From BD2-11 sp965115885 (GTDB lineage Bacteria > Gemmatimonadota > Gemmatimonadetes > Longimicrobiales > Gaopeijiaceae), in assembly GCA_965115885.1 (NCBI GenBank), contig OZ220479.1, positions 3,472,001 through 3,536,000 on the forward strand: a stretch of DNA of 64,000 nt, written 5' to 3'. Below are positions 52,402-62,902 of the stretch, piece by piece (position 1 is the first letter of the stretch; the number at the start of each line of letters is the position of its first letter). The notes below the pieces were generated by a model. It searched no databases and was not told the DNA's origin. It saw only the letters and a list, made by a program, of their open reading frames with translations. The position numbers were made by a program, and so were the translations under genes.

Positions 52402-53355
52402 TTACGCCAGCCACTGCCAGCACGCGGCGTAGCCCGACAGCAGAACGATGCCCTCCCAGCGCCGCACCTTGAGCGCGCTCGCCGCCACGGGAAGCACCAG
52501 CACGGACAACGCGACCACCGCCAGGAATTCGCGGCCCAGCACTGCGGAAGGGATCGCGAGCGGCTCGGCGAGCGCGGCCGCGCCCAGTACCGCGGTGAGG
52601 TTGAAGATGTTGGATCCGATCACGTTGCCGACCGCGATGTCGGCCTCGTTGCGCGTGGCCGCGACCACCGAGGTCGCGAGCTCGGGCAACGAGGTGCCCA
52701 CGGCGACCACGGTTCCTCCGATGAGCAACTCGGAGACCCCCATCCCCGTGGCGATGTCGACGGCGCTGACGACGATCAGCCTTCCGCCCAGCACCAGAAG
52801 GCCCGATCCCACGACGACCTGGAGGACGTTCTTCGCCACGGGTCCGGGCACGGCCCGCGTTTCCTCCGTGGTGAACGCCTCGAACTCCCTGAGTATTTCG
52901 GGGGTTTCGTGTCGAGCCGAACGCAACAGGAAGCCCAGGTAGACCGCGAGGGCGGTCAGGAGGATCCCTCCGTCGATCCGGGACGCGACCCGGTCCTCGA
53001 TCAGGAGGTAGACCACCAGGGTGATCAGGAGCATGGCCGGGATCTCGCGCGCCACCATGCGCCGGTGGACGCCGAGCGGCTGAACGATGGCGGTGACCCC
53101 GAGGATCAGGCCGATGTTGGCGAGGTTCGAGCCCAGGACGTTCCCGACCGCCAGGTCCGAGCTCCCTCCCGCGGCGGCCAGCACGCAGACCACGAGTTCG
53201 GGCGCGGAGGTGCCCAACGAGACGACGGTCAGACCGACCACGATGGGCCGCGCGCCCAGCGTTCTGCCCAAGCCGGCCGCCCCGAAAACGAGCCAGTGCG
53301 CGCCCAGGTAGAGGCCGATCACCCCGCCGAACAGCCCGAGCGCCGGGAGCAGCAA
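52402..53355 (-). CDS. Calcium/sodium antiporter (YrbG-like, CaCA family)
   Basis: Ten hydrophobic helices form two inverted repeats, each with the ion-binding signature: SLGTSAPELVVCVLAAAGGS with GNVLGSNLANIG, and AVGTSLPELATSVVAATRNE with GNVIGSNIFNLT. The acidic central loop (ETPEILREFEAFTTEETR) is cytosolic. No ATG is available in frame near the first helix, so a TTG at 53355 (LLLPALGLFGGVIG) is chosen; a longer TTG start near 53415 is possible. Confidence 0.85.
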   Translation of the reverse strand: MLLPALGLFGGVIGLYLGAHWLVFGAAGLGRTLGARPIVVGLTVVSLGTSAPELVVCVLAAAGGSSDLAVGNVLGSNLANIGLILGVTAIVQPLGVHRRMVAREIPAMLLITLVVYLLIEDRVASRIDGGILLTALAVYLGFLLRSARHETPEILREFEAFTTEETRAVPGPVAKNVLQVVVGSGLLVLGGRLIVVSAVDIATGMGVSELLIGGTVVAVGTSLPELATSVVAATRNEADIAVGNVIGSNIFNLTAVLGAAALAEPLAIPSAVLGREFLAVVALSVLVLPVAASALKVRRWEGIVLLSGYAACWQWLA

Positions 53356-53493
53356 TCCGGTTACCCGGGGCGCGCCGCAAAGCGGCGGCGGGTTTCGTTC
53401 CGCAGTCTCATGCGCCAACGATAGCCGCGAGGCCGGAATCGCGCATCGGGAACGCGGCGCCGGGCGGCGCTTCCCCGAGGCCGTCCCCATTCC

Positions 53494-55539
53494 TCATTCC
53501 TCGAGCAACTCCAGGAACGCTTTCTCGTCCAGCACCGGGACGCCCAGCTCCTCCGCCCGCTTCGCCTTGGATCCCGGACGTTCTCCTCGCACCAAGTAGC
53601 CCGTGGCGGAACTGACGGAAGAGACCACGCGCCCGCCCAGGCTCTCGACGCGCTCCTTGGCCTCCGAGCGCGCGATCGAATCCAGGCGCCCGGTGAAAAC
53701 GAAACTCCTTCCCTCCAGCGCCCGGGTCTCCCGCTCGGGCGGGGGAGCGAGCTCGAACCCCTTGGAGAGGATGGCGTCGAGGGATTTCGCCCGGGCGGCG
53801 TCGCCGAAGAACGCGGTGATCTTCTCCGCCATGACGGGCCCGATCCCCTCCACCTCCTCGAGCCGCTCCGCGGTCGCCGCGCGCAGGGCCTCGAGGTCGC
53901 GGAACTCCGCCGCCAGCACGCGGGCCACCGCGGTCCCCACCTCGGGGATGCCCAGTCCGTAGACGAAGCGCGCCAGCTCGGTCTTCCTCGCGTCCCCGAT
54001 CGCCTTCGCCAGCTTCTCCGCGCGGGTCTCCGCGAAGCCGTCGAGTTCGAGCAGGTCGCCGGGGACGAGGTCGAAGAGATCGGCCGGCCGACGCACCAGC
54101 CCCCGGCCGACCAGCAACGCGACCGTCTCCGAGCCCAGCCCCTCGATGTCGAGCCCGGCCCGGGAGGCGAAGTGCTCGATGGCGCGCTCCAGCTGCGCGG
54201 GACAGCCCAGGCGGTTGGAACACGCGACGAACGGGCCTTCCTCCTCCACCGCCGCCCCGCACCGCGGGCATTCGCCGGGCATGCGGAACGCCCGGGCGCG
54301 CGACCGGCCGAACTCCTCCACCCGTTCGACCACTTGGGGGATGACGTCCCCGGCGCGCTGGACGCGCACCAAATCGCCCTCGCGCACGTCCTTGCGGCCG
54401 AGTTCCTCGGGGTTGTGCAGGGAGGCGCGCGACACCGTCACGCCGCCGACCTCCACCGGGCGCAGCAGCGCGACCGGAGTGAGCTTGCCCGTCCGGCTCA
54501 CCTGCACCGCGATGCGCTCCAGGCGGGTCACCTCCTGCCGGGGCGCGAACTTGAAGGCGAACGCCCAGCGCGGATGGTGCGCCGTGCTCCCCAGGGCCGC
54601 TCGCGGGGCCAGCGCGTCGAGCTTGAGCACGATCCCGTCGATTTCGAAGTCGAGATCGTTTCTGTCCCGCGCGAACTCGGCGCGATAGGCGACGGCCTCC
54701 TCGACGTCGGCCACCTTGCGGATACGGTCCGGCACCCCGAAGCCCCAGCCGCGCAGCGCTTCCACCGTCTCCTCGTCGGTTTCGAAGGCGACTCCCTCGA
54801 CGGCCAGAACGTCGTAGGCGAAGAACTCGAGCGGCCGGGTGCGGGCGACGCGCGAGTCCAGCTGGCGGAGCGCCCCGGCGGACGCGTTGCGCGGGTTGGC
54901 GTAGGGATCGAGACCGGATTCCACCCGGGTCCGGTTCAGCTCCTCGAAGGCGGAGAGACGCATGAGCACCTCGCCCCGCACGGAGAGAAGGGAAGGGACG
55001 CCGACCGCTTCCCGGCCGCCGTCGGGCGCGCGCACGTCCGCCCCCCCTCCCGACCGCAACCGCAACGGCACCGAAGGGACGGTGCGCGCGTTCTCGGTCA
55101 CGCCCTCGCCCTCCGTCCCGTTGCCGCGGGTGACGGCGCGGTCCAGCACCCCGTCCACGTACACCAGCTCGAGCGACGAGCCGTCCAGCTTGGGCTCCGC
55201 CAGATACTCGACCGGACCCTGCACCGCCTTGCGCACGCGTTCGTCGAAGCGGCGCAGGTCCCCGGGCGCCTCCGACGAATCGAGCGAGAGCATCGGCGCC
55301 ACGTGCCGCACCACGGGGAGTTCGGAGAGCGGATCCGCCCCGACCCGCCGGGTGGGCGAATCGGGCGTCCGGAGGTGCGGAAACGCCTCTTCGACGGCCT
55401 GAAGCGCCCGGTACAGCTCGTCGTAGGCGCCGTCCGAGATCTCCGGCCGATGCTCCACGTAGTAGAGGCGGTCGTGACGCGCGATCTCCGCGCGGAGTCG
55501 CGCGGCTTCCCGGCGGGCTTCCCGCTCGGCGCGCGTCAC
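53494..55539 (-). CDS. ligA: NAD+-dependent DNA ligase
   Basis: The GTG start gives 681 residues with full LigA architecture: domain Ia (DRLYYVEHRPEISDGAYDEL), the adenylation lysine in AEPKLDGSSLEL, RGEVLMRLSAFEELN, the OB fold, the four-cysteine zinc finger CPRCGAAVEEEGPFVACS through GCPAQ, helix-hairpin-helix repeats (VEGIGPVMAEKITAFF), and a C-terminal BRCT domain (RSFVFTGRLDSIARSEAKE). It seals nicks in replication and repair. It diverges from the amidohydrolase gene. Confidence 0.95.
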   Translation of the reverse strand: MTRAEREARREAARLRAEIARHDRLYYVEHRPEISDGAYDELYRALQAVEEAFPHLRTPDSPTRRVGADPLSELPVVRHVAPMLSLDSSEAPGDLRRFDERVRKAVQGPVEYLAEPKLDGSSLELVYVDGVLDRAVTRGNGTEGEGVTENARTVPSVPLRLRSGGGADVRAPDGGREAVGVPSLLSVRGEVLMRLSAFEELNRTRVESGLDPYANPRNASAGALRQLDSRVARTRPLEFFAYDVLAVEGVAFETDEETVEALRGWGFGVPDRIRKVADVEEAVAYRAEFARDRNDLDFEIDGIVLKLDALAPRAALGSTAHHPRWAFAFKFAPRQEVTRLERIAVQVSRTGKLTPVALLRPVEVGGVTVSRASLHNPEELGRKDVREGDLVRVQRAGDVIPQVVERVEEFGRSRARAFRMPGECPRCGAAVEEEGPFVACSNRLGCPAQLERAIEHFASRAGLDIEGLGSETVALLVGRGLVRRPADLFDLVPGDLLELDGFAETRAEKLAKAIGDARKTELARFVYGLGIPEVGTAVARVLAAEFRDLEALRAATAERLEEVEGIGPVMAEKITAFFGDAARAKSLDAILSKGFELAPPPERETRALEGRSFVFTGRLDSIARSEAKERVESLGGRVVSSVSSATGYLVRGERPGSKAKRAEELGVPVLDEKAFLELLEE

Positions 55540-55950
55540 GGCACGAGACCGCAACCGTCCGGCGGCCGCCCTCCGGGGCGAGGCAGCGGGCGCCGGACCC
55601 GCCCCCCCGGCTTCGGCAGACCTTCCCGTCCGCCCCCTCCCTCGCTCGTTCCCTCGAAGGCCTTCGGCAACCGTCTGCCCGGAGCCGGAGCGGCACCGTC
55701 GCGAGCGTGAGCGAATCGTCTCTCGCGTCCCAACGTCGACCCATGCGGCGGAGGTTCCTGTCCATGTCCCGAACGGGACGGCGACGTCGCCCCCCCGGAA
55801 CGACGCCCGCCTCGTGCGAGCGGATCCCGCAGGGGTCCCCAAAATGGCGACCTCGAGTCGACGGGAACAACCCCCGGTCGCCGCACACCCGCCCATTCCC
55901 TAGATTTCCTCCCCGCACCGGACCGTGAGAACCGTTACGGAGGAACCCCC
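55540..55950. other. Divergent intergenic region ligA / amidohydrolase
   Basis: This 411-bp region has no convincing gene. Near its right end CCTAGATTTC (55899-55908) offers a -10 candidate TAGATT identical to that of the suf promoter, and GGAGG lies just before the amidohydrolase ATG. Confidence 0.4.
55901..55906 (+). promoter_or_regulatory. Candidate -10 (TAGATT) of the amidohydrolase gene
   Basis: The hexamer lies 45 bp before the ATG. The surrounding CCTAGATTTC equals that of the suf promoter. The matching -35 position is GC-rich and unconvincing. Confidence 0.3.
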
Positions 55951-57594
55951 ATGCCGAATCGTCGGCCGTCCCGAGGCTTCCCGTTCGTCCCGCTGGCCTG
56001 CGCGCTCGCCGCCGCCCTGCTTCCCGCGCCCGCGCAGTCCCAGATGGAGCCCACCACCCCGCGCGGCGCCGACGAGGGTCGGGGTCCCTTCGACCGGATG
56101 GTCATCCGCGGGGTCACGGTGATCGACGGCACCGGCTCGCCGCCCCGGGGGCCGATGGACGTGGTCGTCGAGAACGACCGCATCGTAGAGGTGGCGTCGG
56201 TGGGGTTCCCGCTGGTGGAGATCGACGAAGGGCGCCGACCGGCCGCGGGCGATCACGAGATCGACGGCGAGGGGATGTTCCTGCTCCCCGGCTTCGTGGA
56301 CATGCACGCCCACACCGGGGGCGTCCCCAAGGCTCCGCAGGGCGAATACGTCTACAAGCTCTGGCTGGGACACGGGATCACCACTTCGCGCGGCGTGCCC
56401 CACGGGGAGTTCGAGTGGCAGTTGCGCGAGAAGGCGAAGGCGGCCGAAAACAGCATCGTCGCGCCTCACATGTACTCGTACGTGCGGCCCGGGAGCGGTC
56501 GGGGCTGGGACGGACGCCTCATCCTCACGCCCGAAGTCGCGCGCGAGTGGGTGCGCTGGGCCGCGTCCCAGGAAGTGGAGGGCCAGACCATCGACGGGCT
56601 CAAGCTGGGCGCCTACGACCCGGAGATCATGGCCGCGCTCATCGACGAGGCGCACCGCTTCGACCTGGAGACCGTCGCCCACCTCGACCAGATGGGCATG
56701 GCCCGCATGACCGCGATCGACGCGGCGCGCATCGGGCTGGACATGATGACGCACTACTACGGCCTCATGGAGTCCATGCTCACCGACCACTCGGTCCAGG
56801 ACTGGCCCCTCGACTACAACTACAACGACGAGCAGCACCGCTTCGGCAACGTGGGACGTCTCTGGTACCAGACCGCCGAGCCCGGAAGCGAGCGGTGGAA
56901 GGCGCTCATCGACGAGTTCCTGGAGCTGGGCTTCGGGCTCGACCCGACCATGACCATCTACGAGGCCAGCCGCGACGTCATGCGCGCCCGCGAGGCGGAC
57001 TTCCACGACGAGTACACGCTCCCGTCGCAGGAGGACTTCTACCGGCCCAGCCGACGGGCGCACGGCTCCTACTGGTTCTACTGGACCACCGAGGACGAGT
57101 ACCACTGGCGCAGGTTCTACCGGAAGTGGATGCACTTCCTCAACGACTACAAGAACGCCGGCGGGATCGTGACCACGGGATCGGACTCGGGATTCATCTA
57201 CAAGCTGTACGGCTTCGACTACATTCGCGAATTCGAGCTGCTGCGCGAGGCGGGCTTCCATCCCCTCGAGGTGATCCGCGCCGCGACCCTCCATCCGGCC
57301 CGAATGCTCGCCAAGCGCGACGACGCGCGCCCGGACTTCGGCATCGTCCGCCCGAACACCCGCGCCGACCTGGTCCTGGTCGACGAGAACCCGATCGAGA
57401 ACCTCAAGGTGCTGTACGGCAACGGCGCCCCGAAGCTGGACGACGAGACCGGGGAGCCCGGGCGCGTCGGCGGCATCGTCTACACGATCAAGGACGGCAT
57501 CGTCTACGACGCCCGGCGGCTGCTGGCGGACGTCCGAGAGATGGTGCGACAGGCGAAGGCGGAGCGGGCGGTATCGGACGGCTCCGAGCGCTAG
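55951..57594 (+). CDS. Secreted metal-dependent amidohydrolase
   Basis: A GGAGG ribosome binding site precedes the ATG. The signal peptide ends near PAQSQ. The 547-residue amidohydrolase has the small beta domain (VIRGVTVIDGTGSPP), metal His pair in VDMHAHTGG, a later His in ETVAHLDQMGM, MTHYYGL, and the late Asp in TTGSDSGFIYKLYG. RAATLHPARMLAKRDD and ADLVLVDENPIENL close the fold. An imidazolonepropionase/prolidase-like activity is plausible; the substrate is unknown. Confidence 0.8.
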   Translation: MPNRRPSRGFPFVPLACALAAALLPAPAQSQMEPTTPRGADEGRGPFDRMVIRGVTVIDGTGSPPRGPMDVVVENDRIVEVASVGFPLVEIDEGRRPAAGDHEIDGEGMFLLPGFVDMHAHTGGVPKAPQGEYVYKLWLGHGITTSRGVPHGEFEWQLREKAKAAENSIVAPHMYSYVRPGSGRGWDGRLILTPEVAREWVRWAASQEVEGQTIDGLKLGAYDPEIMAALIDEAHRFDLETVAHLDQMGMARMTAIDAARIGLDMMTHYYGLMESMLTDHSVQDWPLDYNYNDEQHRFGNVGRLWYQTAEPGSERWKALIDEFLELGFGLDPTMTIYEASRDVMRAREADFHDEYTLPSQEDFYRPSRRAHGSYWFYWTTEDEYHWRRFYRKWMHFLNDYKNAGGIVTTGSDSGFIYKLYGFDYIREFELLREAGFHPLEVIRAATLHPARMLAKRDDARPDFGIVRPNTRADLVLVDENPIENLKVLYGNGAPKLDDETGEPGRVGGIVYTIKDGIVYDARRLLADVREMVRQAKAERAVSDGSER

Positions 57595-57616
57595 GCGCGC
57601 CGAAGGGGCTCTTCCG

Positions 57617-58831
57617 ATGACGCCCCGAGATCGGGCCCCCCTGGACGTCGCCCGGCTGCGCGCGGACACTCCCGGCTGCCGGGAACGGGTCCACCTGAAC
57701 AACGCGGGCGCCGCTCTCATGTCGGCGCCCGTGGTGCGCGCCGCGCGCGAGCACCTGGAGCTCGAGGCGCGCATCGGCGGCTACGAGGCCGCCGACGCGC
57801 GCGCCGACCGGATCGCCGACGCCTACGACGCCGTCGCCGAGCTGCTCGGCGCGGCGCCCGGCAACGTCGCCTTCGTCGAGAACGCCACCGCCGCCTTCGG
57901 CCAGGCGCTCTCGTGCGTCCCCTTCCGACGGGGAGACGTGCTGGTCACCAGCGCGAACGACTACGTCTCCAACCAGATCGCCTACCTGTCGCTGCAAGCC
58001 CGCCTGGGGGTGGAGGTGGTCCGGGCGCCCGACCTGCCCGAGGGAGGCGTCGACCCGGCTGCGGTCGCGCGCATCGTCCGCCGCCGGGGCGCGCGCTTGG
58101 TCGCGCTCACTCACCTGCCCACCAACTCCGGGCTGGTGCAGCCGATCGAGGAGGTGGGGCGGATCTGCCGCGAACGCGGCGTCCTGTACCTGGTCGACGC
58201 CTGCCAGTCGGTGGGGCAGATGCCGGTGGACGTCCGCGCCATCGGCTGCGACTTCCTCTCGGCCACCGCCCGCAAGTTCCTGCGCGGACCGCGCGGCGCG
58301 GGCTTCCTCTACGTCTCGGACCGCGCTCTGGAGCTGGGGCTCGAGCCCCTTCTTCCGGACCTGCGGGGCGCCCACTGGATCGACGCGGACCTGTACCAGC
58401 CCGCCCCGGACGCCAGCCGCTTCGAGAACTGGGAATTCGCCTACGCGCTGGTGCTGGCCGTCGGCGAAGCGGCGCGCTACGCGACCCGGTTGGGACTGGA
58501 GCGCATCCGCGCGCGCGCATGGGCGCTGGCGGACTTCGCGCGCGACGCGCTGGGCGCGCTGGACGGCGCGACCGTCCTCGACCGGGGCCGACTCCGGTCG
58601 GCCATCGTCTCGGTGCGCGTGGCGGGCGCCGACCCCGCCGAGCTGGTCCGCGAGCTGCGCGGGCGAGGCGTCAACGCCTCCGCGACGCCCCGCGGGTACG
58701 CCCTGCTCGACATGGACGCCAAGGGGGTCGAGAGCACCCTGCGCGTCTCCCCCCACTACTACAACACGCGGGTCGAAATCGAGACGCTCGCGCAAGCGCT
58801 CTCCGACCTGTCCTCGGGACCTGCGCGATGA
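57617..58831 (+). CDS. Class V aminotransferase / cysteine desulfurase-like enzyme
   Basis: The 404-residue PLP protein begins VHLNNAGAALMSAPV. It has ENATAAFGQALS, SANDYVSNQ, THLPTNSGLVQP, VDACQSVGQMPVD and the PLP Lys in SATARKFLRGPRGAGFLYV. This pattern is that of the isopenicillin-N-epimerase/ergothioneine C-S lyase-like group, not NifS; no conserved sulfur-carrier Cys is evident. It lies 22 bp after the amidohydrolase gene, so a joint catabolic role is likely. Confidence 0.75.
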   Translation: MTPRDRAPLDVARLRADTPGCRERVHLNNAGAALMSAPVVRAAREHLELEARIGGYEAADARADRIADAYDAVAELLGAAPGNVAFVENATAAFGQALSCVPFRRGDVLVTSANDYVSNQIAYLSLQARLGVEVVRAPDLPEGGVDPAAVARIVRRRGARLVALTHLPTNSGLVQPIEEVGRICRERGVLYLVDACQSVGQMPVDVRAIGCDFLSATARKFLRGPRGAGFLYVSDRALELGLEPLLPDLRGAHWIDADLYQPAPDASRFENWEFAYALVLAVGEAARYATRLGLERIRARAWALADFARDALGALDGATVLDRGRLRSAIVSVRVAGADPAELVRELRGRGVNASATPRGYALLDMDAKGVESTLRVSPHYYNTRVEIETLAQALSDLSSGPAR

Positions 58832-59070
58832 AGCGCCCTCGAGCGTCCCGCCCCGGGCGGGCGGACAGACCTGCGGGGAGAACTCGCGTCGGCACCCGCT
58901 GCACGGCACGGAAAAAAGGCCTCGGCACCGGGCGGCGTCGCGTCGGCCTCGGCGAGGGTCGGCCTCCGCGCCGACGCCCCGCGTTCGGAGACGAACGGCG
59001 GCTTCCCGGTGGAATCGGGCGGACGCGCCGACTCCGGCCGGCGCACGGGAAGAGGACGCCTCCGAGCCGC

Positions 59071-59099
59071 TTGACCCCCCGGACGCCCGCTCCTAGATT
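59071..59099 (+). promoter_or_regulatory. Candidate sigma70-type promoter of the suf operon
   Basis: TTGACC (59071-59076) and TAGATT (59094-59099) are separated by 17 bp, the optimal spacing. It is the only such pair in the region and lies about 100 bp before sufC. Confidence 0.5.
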
Positions 59100-59111
59100 T
59101 CTGAAACGGAG

Positions 59112-59125
59112 AATCATTCTTGATT
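59112..59125. promoter_or_regulatory. Palindrome AATCA-TTCT-TGATT, possible suf operator
   Basis: The perfect 5-bp arms lie 12 bp downstream of the -10, near the expected transcription start. GAGAATCATTCTTGATTAG resembles a Fur-type or other iron/Fe-S regulator site, fitting a suf operon. The regulator is not known. Confidence 0.35.
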
Positions 59126-59202
59126 AGACGGGTCCCGCCCCGTCCCCACCTTCCGGCCCCGCGTCCCGCGCGGGACCGACATCCCCGGACGCGCCGCTTC
59201 CC

Positions 59203-59988
<786 letters not shown>

Positions 59989-60030
59989 CCGCGCTCCGGC
60001 GGACGCTCACCCCCCCCCGAGGACCGGACC

Positions 60031-61446
60031 ATGCCCACCAACGAAGCCGTACGCGACATCGGTCTCGACGACTACAAGTACCATTTCATCACCGAGGACG
60101 AGCCCGTCTTCCGCAGCGGGCGCGGCCTGAACGAGAAGGTCGTGCGCGAGATCTCCGCGCAGAAGGGCGAGCCCGAATGGATGCTCGACTTCCGCCTCGA
60201 GGCGCTCGCCACCTACGACGCCAAGCCGATGCCGACCTGGGGCGGGGACCTCTCGCAGCTCGAGTCCGTCCTGGGCGACATCTTCTTCTACGTGCGTCCC
60301 CAGGAGCGCATGGAGCGCTCGTGGGACGACGTCCCGGCCAACATCAAGGAGACCTTCGACCGCCTGGGGATCCCCGAGGCCGAGCGGGAGGTCCTGGCCG
60401 GGGTCGGGGCCCAGTACGAGTCGGAAATGGTCTACCATTCCCTCAAGGAGGAATGGGAGGCCCAGGGCGTCGTCTTCGACTCCATCGAGGACGGGTTGCG
60501 CAACCACCCGGAACTCTTCCGCGAACACTTCGCCACCGTGGTGCCCCCGGGCGACAACAAGTTCGCCGCCATGAATTCGGCCGTCTGGTCCGGGGGGTCC
60601 TTCGTCTACATCCCGCCCGGCGTCGAGCTCGAGACCCCGTTGCAGGCGTACTTCCGGGTGAACCAGGAGCAGATGGGTCAGTTCGAGCGCACCCTCATCA
60701 TCGCCGACGAGGGCTCGCGCGCCCACTACATCGAAGGATGCACCGCCCCGGTCTACTCGACCGAATCGTTCCACTCCGGGGTGATCGAGATCGTGGTCAA
60801 GCCGGGCGCGCACTTCCGCTACACCACCATCCAGAACTGGTCCAACAACATGTACAATCTCGTGACCCAGCGCTCGCTGGTGCACGAGAACGCGACCATG
60901 GAGTGGTTGGACGGAAACCTGGGCTCGAAGCTCACCATGAAGTACCCCTCGTGCTTCCTGTTGGGCGAGCGGGCGCACGGGTCGATCCTGTCGATCGCCT
61001 ACGCGGGCGACGGCCAGCACCAGGACACCGGCGGCAAGGTGGTCCACGCCGCGCCCCGCACGACCTCCTCGATCGTCTCCAAGTCCATTTCCAAGGGGAG
61101 CGGACGCGCGAGCTACCGGGGACTGTGCAAGATTTACGAAGGATCCGCCGACGCCAAGTCGAACGTGGAGTGCGACGCTCTGCTCATCGACGAAGCGGCG
61201 CGCACGGACACCTATCCCTACATCGAAATCGACGAGAACCGGTCCACGGTCGGGCACGAGGCTCGCGTCTCCAAGGTGGGCGAGGAGCAGATCTTCTACC
61301 TGATGAGCCGGGGAATGACGGAGGAGGAGGCCATCGCGCTGATCGTGCGCGGCTTCATCGAGCCCATCGCCCGGCAGTTGCCCCTCGAGTACGCGGTGGA
61401 GCTGAACCGACTCATCGAGCTGGAGATGGAAGGGTCGGTGGGATAA
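60031..61446 (+). CDS. sufB: Fe-S cluster assembly scaffold SufB
   Basis: The 471-residue SufB begins with the usual helical N-terminus (LDDYKYHFITEDEPVFRSG) and has a beta-helix core with FVYIPPGVELETPLQAYFRV, HYIEGCTAPVYSTESFHSGV, NVECDALLIDEAARTDTYP and SRGMTEEEAIALIVRGFIEP. The Cys in NVECDAL is the proposed cluster/sulfur-accepting residue. It forms the SufBC2D complex with its neighbours. Confidence 0.95.
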   Translation: MPTNEAVRDIGLDDYKYHFITEDEPVFRSGRGLNEKVVREISAQKGEPEWMLDFRLEALATYDAKPMPTWGGDLSQLESVLGDIFFYVRPQERMERSWDDVPANIKETFDRLGIPEAEREVLAGVGAQYESEMVYHSLKEEWEAQGVVFDSIEDGLRNHPELFREHFATVVPPGDNKFAAMNSAVWSGGSFVYIPPGVELETPLQAYFRVNQEQMGQFERTLIIADEGSRAHYIEGCTAPVYSTESFHSGVIEIVVKPGAHFRYTTIQNWSNNMYNLVTQRSLVHENATMEWLDGNLGSKLTMKYPSCFLLGERAHGSILSIAYAGDGQHQDTGGKVVHAAPRTTSSIVSKSISKGSGRASYRGLCKIYEGSADAKSNVECDALLIDEAARTDTYPYIEIDENRSTVGHEARVSKVGEEQIFYLMSRGMTEEEAIALIVRGFIEPIARQLPLEYAVELNRLIELEMEGSVG

Positions 61447-61519
61447 CCGGAGCGGCGGGATCACGGACGACACCACGTCCGCGCCCCTCCGAGGGCGGGG
61501 CGAGCATGGAAGCGAGGTC

Positions 61520-62884
61520 ATGTCCCAGGCATCGACGACACGGGCTCCCGCCAAGGGAGCCCCGGAGGGAGTGACGGCCGCCATCGACGCGGCGGCCGTG
61601 GAGCGTTTGGCGACCGCCGAGCCGGACTGGCTGGCGGAGCGGCGGAGGCTGGCCTGGGAAGCGTACGAGCGGACGCCCCTCCCCACGACCCGGCTCGAGG
61701 AGTGGCGCTACACCGACCTGTCGCGCACTCTCGACTTGGACGCGCTTCGCCCCGCGTCCGCCGGGGGCGGCCGGGTCTCCCCCGACGCCTATCCGCCCGA
61801 GCTGGTCCAGGCCATGCGCGAGGATTGGGACGCCGCCGGGCACGTCGTCGAGATCGACGGGCGGGTGGTGCACAGCGATCTCGTCCCCGAGGCCGCGGCC
61901 CAGGGCGTGGTTCTGACCTCGCTCCGGGAGGCGGTCCGCACCCACGGCGACCTGCTGCGCGAGCATCTGGCCGTCCGGGCCCTCCCCGCGCACCGGGGGA
62001 AATTCGCCGCGCTCAACGCGGCGCTCTGGACCGACGGCTGCGTGCTGTTCGTGCCGCGCGGCGCGACGCTTTCCCTGCCCGTGCGCATCACCCGCTGGGT
62101 CTCCGATCCGGCGGCCGCCCACTTCACCCGCACGCTGGTGGTGGGCGAGGCCGGATCCGCGCTCTCGGTGGTGGAGGAGACCCTCTCGCCGAACTTCGGG
62201 GAGCGGACCTTCTTCCTGTCCGCGACCGAGATCCTGGGCGGGGACGACAGCGTCACCCACTACGCTTCCGTGCAACGGATGGGGACGGGCGCGTTCCACA
62301 TGGCGCTGTACCGCTCGCTGATCGGACGCGACGCGCGCACGGATTCGCTGCACGCGACCCTGGGGGCGAGCGTAGCGCGCCTGGACCTGAACTCGGAGCT
62401 GGCCGCGCCCGGAGCCCAAAGCCACATCCTGGGCCTCTACTTCGGCAACGGAGACCAGCACTTCGATCACAACACCAGCCAGAACCACTCGGCGCCCCAC
62501 GCCACCAGCGATCTGCTCTACAAGGGAGCGATGGACGACGCCTCGGGTTCGGTGTTCCGCGGCGTCGTGCGGGTCGCCCCCGGCGCCCAGCGCACCGACG
62601 CCTACCAGACCAACCGCAACCTCCTGCTCTCCGAGAAAGCTTCGGCGCACGCGTTGCCCAACCTCGAGATCGAAGCCGACGACGTGCGCTGCTCCCACGG
62701 CGCCACGGTGGGCCAGCTGGACGAGGAGACGCTCTTCTATCTTCAGAGCCGGGGGCTGTCCCGGCAACGGGCGGAACGCCTGGCGGTGCGCGGGTTTCTG
62801 CAGGACGTGCTGCAGCGGCGTCCGCCGGGAAGCGTGACCGAGAAGGTGACGCGCGCCATCGAGGAAAAGCTCCGTGCCCACTAG
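61520..62884 (+). CDS. sufD: Fe-S cluster assembly protein SufD
   Basis: The 454-residue SufB paralogue lacks the SufB-specific start. It has PLPTTRLEEWRYTDLSRTL, a beta-helix core (CVLFVPRGATLSLPVRITRW), HATSDLLYKGAMDDASGSVF and RCSHGATVGQLDEETLFYLQ with the conserved His. It forms the SufBC2D complex. It starts 74 bp after sufB and ends 18 bp before the Rieske gene. Confidence 0.93.
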   Translation: MSQASTTRAPAKGAPEGVTAAIDAAAVERLATAEPDWLAERRRLAWEAYERTPLPTTRLEEWRYTDLSRTLDLDALRPASAGGGRVSPDAYPPELVQAMREDWDAAGHVVEIDGRVVHSDLVPEAAAQGVVLTSLREAVRTHGDLLREHLAVRALPAHRGKFAALNAALWTDGCVLFVPRGATLSLPVRITRWVSDPAAAHFTRTLVVGEAGSALSVVEETLSPNFGERTFFLSATEILGGDDSVTHYASVQRMGTGAFHMALYRSLIGRDARTDSLHATLGASVARLDLNSELAAPGAQSHILGLYFGNGDQHFDHNTSQNHSAPHATSDLLYKGAMDDASGSVFRGVVRVAPGAQRTDAYQTNRNLLLSEKASAHALPNLEIEADDVRCSHGATVGQLDEETLFYLQSRGLSRQRAERLAVRGFLQDVLQRRPPGSVTEKVTRAIEEKLRAH

Positions 62885-62902
62885 CCGCTAGGAAGACGAC
62901 CG

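Larger units (their letters stand above)
58832..59202. other. 371-bp region upstream of sufC with promoter signals
   Basis: No gene is seen. The last third is AT-rich by local standards and holds the promoter and palindrome described separately. Confidence 0.5.

Noticed and set aside
57617..58831. Second SufS/NifS-type desulfurase
   Set aside because: It belongs to the class V fold but starts VHLNNAGAALMS and lacks an evident sulfur-carrying Cys loop, so it was called an aminotransferase-like enzyme.
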